Positions 5,486 to 7,213 of a stretch of DNA of 7,213 nucleotides are shown in pieces. Every line of letters starts with the position of its first letter. Position 1 is the first letter of the stretch. The notes below the pieces were generated by a model that did not search any database, was not told the origin of the DNA, and worked only from the letters and a program-made list of their open reading frames with translations. Made by a program: the position numbers and the translations under genes. Source of the DNA: VAZQ01 sp040510815 (GTDB taxonomy: Bacteria; Pseudomonadota; Alphaproteobacteria; Rhizobiales; Xanthobacteraceae); the NCBI GenBank assembly GCA_040510815.1, contig JBEVIH010000024.1, positions 1-7,213 on the forward strand, given 5' to 3'.

Positions 5486-7213
5486 ATGGATGCCGCGCGC
5501 CCGCTGACCCAACAAGGCTTCGAATCCGGCCCGCCTGCCGAGCCGCTGGGCCGCGCCACGCCGGTCATGGAGCAATACATCGAGATCAAGGCCGCCAATC
5601 CGGATTGCCTGCTGTTCTACCGGATGGGCGACTTCTACGAGCTGTTCTTCGAGGACGCCGAGGTCGCCGCGCGCGCGCTCGGCATCGTGCTCACCAAGCG
5701 CGGCAAGCATCTCGGCCGCGACATTCCGATGTGCGGCGTGCCGGTGCATCGCGCCGACGACTACCTGCACCGCCTGATCGCGCTCGGCCACCGCGTCGCC
5801 GTGTGCGAGCAGCTCGAAGACCCCGCCGAGGCGAAGAAGCGCGGCGGCAAGAGCGTGGTGCGGCGCGACGTGATCCGGCTGGTCACCCCCGGCACACTCA
5901 CCGAGGACACGCTGCTCGATGCCCGCCGCAACAATTATCTGCTGGCGATCGCCCGCACCCGCGCGGCAGCGGACGAGTTCGCGCTGGCGTGGATCGACAT
6001 CTCCACCGGCGAATTCCGCATCGCCGAGCGCGACCGCGCCGGCGTCGCCGCCGAGATCGCGCGGCTCGAGCCGGGCGAGATCATCGTGTCGGACGCGCTC
6101 TACGGCGATCTCGAGCTTGCCCCCTATCTGCGCTCGCTGCCGGCGGTGACGCCGCTCGCCCGCGACGTGTTCGACGGCGCCACCGCCGAGCGGCGGCTCA
6201 CGAGCTTTTTCGCGGTGGCGACCAGCGCCGCGTTCGGCGCGCTGTCGCGGCTCGAGCTCACCGCCGCGGCCGCCTGCGTCACCTATGTGGAGCGCACCCA
6301 GCTCGGCCAGCGCCCGCCGCTCTCGCCGCCGACGCGCGAGGCGCAAGGCACGACGCTCCTCATCGACCAGGCCACCCGCGGCAATCTCGAGCTCACCCGC
6401 ACGCTCGCGGGCGAGCGCGCCGGCTCGCTGCTCGCCGCCATCGACCGCACGGTGACCGCCGCCGGCTCGAGGCTGCTCGCTCAGCGGCTCGCCGCCCCGC
6501 TCACCGATCCGTCGGCGATCGCCCGCCGGCACGACGCGGTCGCGCATTTCGTCGCCGATGCGGCTGGGCGCGCCGACACCCGCGCGCGCCTCAACGCCGC
6601 CCCCGATCTCGCCCGCGCGCTCGCGCGCCTGGTGGTCGGCCGCGGCGGTCCGCGCGATCTCGCGGCGATCCGCGACGGCATCGCCGCCGCCGCCGGGCTC
6701 GCGGGTGAGCTCGACAACGGCAAGGAGGTCGCCGCCGAGCTCGCGCAGGCCGTCGCGGGCCTGCGGCGGCCCGAACCGGCGATCGCCACCGAGCTCACGG
6801 CGGCGCTCGCCGACGAGCTTCCCCACCTCAAGCGCGACGGCGGCTTCGTGCGCGCCGGCTGCGACGCCGCGCTCGACGAGGCGCGCGCGCTGCGCGACGA
6901 ATCCCGCCGGGTGATCGCCGCCCTGCAGGCGCGCTACGCCGAAGTGACCGGCGTGCGGGCGCTCAAGATCCGGCACAACAACGTGCTCGGCTATTTCGTC
7001 GAGGTGACCGCCCAGCACGGCGACAAGCTGTTCGGCCCGCCGCACAACGCCACCTTCATCCATCGCCAGACGCTCGCCGGCCAGGTGCGCTTCACCACCA
7101 CCGAGCTGGGCGAGCTCGAGGCCAAGATCGCCAACGCCGCCAACCGCGCGCTCGGCATCGAGCTCGAGACCTTCGAGCGCCTCGCCGCCACCGGGACCGC
7201 CGCGTCCGCCGCC
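5486..7213 (+). CDS. mutS: DNA mismatch repair protein MutS (N-terminal 576 residues, cut by window edge)
   Basis: MutS recognises base mismatches and small loops and starts methyl-independent or methyl-directed repair with MutL. The frame stays open from 5486 to the last base. Domain I contains LLFYRMGDFYELFFEDAE, where F50-x-E52 is the mismatch-reading Phe-x-Glu (F36/E38 in E. coli), followed by IPMCGVPVH and VCEQLEDP. The connector follows, with VTPGTLTEDTLLD. The lever/core domain shows TRGNLELTRTL (from 297) and DLARALARLVVGRGGPRDL (from 374). The clamp shows LKIRHNNVLGYFVEVT (493-508) and FIHRQTLAGQVRFTTTEL (from 524). The Walker A/B ATPase domain lies beyond the window. ATG 5486 follows an in-frame TAG at 5471; M28 is an alternative start but would remove a normal N-terminal tail. 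The gene looks intact as far as visible. It is separated from the amidohydrolase by 160 bp and is probably transcribed independently. Confidence 0.95.
   Translation, partial: MDAARPLTQQGFESGPPAEPLGRATPVMEQYIEIKAANPDCLLFYRMGDFYELFFEDAEVAARALGIVLTKRGKHLGRDIPMCGVPVHRADDYLHRLIALGHRVAVCEQLEDPAEAKKRGGKSVVRRDVIRLVTPGTLTEDTLLDARRNNYLLAIARTRAAADEFALAWIDISTGEFRIAERDRAGVAAEIARLEPGEIIVSDALYGDLELAPYLRSLPAVTPLARDVFDGATAERRLTSFFAVATSAAFGALSRLELTAAAACVTYVERTQLGQRPPLSPPTREAQGTTLLIDQATRGNLELTRTLAGERAGSLLAAIDRTVTAAGSRLLAQRLAAPLTDPSAIARRHDAVAHFVADAAGRADTRARLNAAPDLARALARLVVGRGGPRDLAAIRDGIAAAAGLAGELDNGKEVAAELAQAVAGLRRPEPAIATELTAALADELPHLKRDGGFVRAGCDAALDEARALRDESRRVIAALQARYAEVTGVRALKIRHNNVLGYFVEVTAQHGDKLFGPPHNATFIHRQTLAGQVRFTTTELGELEAKIANAANRALGIELETFERLAATGTAASAA

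Noticed and set aside
5300..7063. 587-codon minus-strand open frame opposite mutS
   Set aside because: Antisense of a highly conserved MutS coding region; low-complexity Arg/Gly/Ala composition.
1..7213. CRISPR arrays, tRNA or rRNA genes, insertion sequences, phage or defence genes
   Set aside because: I saw no regularly spaced repeats, no tRNA-like cloverleaf, no transposase and no terminal inverted repeats. The window reads as ordinary metabolic and housekeeping chromosome.

Overview
The window looks like chromosomal DNA from a high-GC alphaproteobacterium, most likely Hyphomicrobiales (Rhizobiales; Bradyrhizobium/Rhodopseudomonas/Xanthobacteraceae-like). This rests on the strong G/C third-position bias, the Hyphomicrobiales-like N-terminal half of MutS, and a two-gene indolepyruvate ferredoxin oxidoreductase of the kind seen in aerobic Proteobacteria. 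Taxonomy is inferred from remembered protein similarity, not from a search.

Layout: (1) Positions 1-26 hold the first codons of a probable divergent minus-strand gene with a good Shine-Dalgarno. (2) Positions 27-473 are gene-free and carry an AT-rich island (about 115-160) with a plausible minus-strand promoter, a small dyad and a repeated octamer. (3) Positions 474-4177 encode a two-gene operon for a thiamine-diphosphate 2-oxoacid:ferredoxin oxidoreductase: an IorA-like alpha subunit (712 aa, C-terminal two-cluster ferredoxin domain) and, with an ATGA overlap, an IorB-like subunit (522 aa). The IorB-like protein joins the usual gamma/beta domain to a long C-terminal domain of the DUF6537 kind. 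(4) Positions 4303-5325 encode an ACMSD-like amidohydrolase-2 protein with a strong ribosome-binding site, 125 bp downstream on the same strand. (5) After a short spacer, positions 5486-7213 carry the first 576 codons of mutS, cut by the window edge before the ATPase domain.

Working model: IorA and IorB would convert an aryl-2-oxoacid (indolepyruvate or a related arylpyruvate) plus CoA into an aryl-acyl-CoA, CO2 and reduced ferredoxin. The amidohydrolase may act on an aromatic or ring-derived carboxylate in the same catabolic setting, as a decarboxylase or hydrolase. The substrate is not determined by the sequence. mutS is probably an unrelated housekeeping gene that lies next to the module. 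The points most worth a second look are an Asp in place of one cluster-I cysteine in IorA, a perfect 30-bp tandem duplication in the IorB interdomain linker, a Tyr at the first metal-ligand position of the amidohydrolase, and the long divergent intergenic region with an AT-rich control island.
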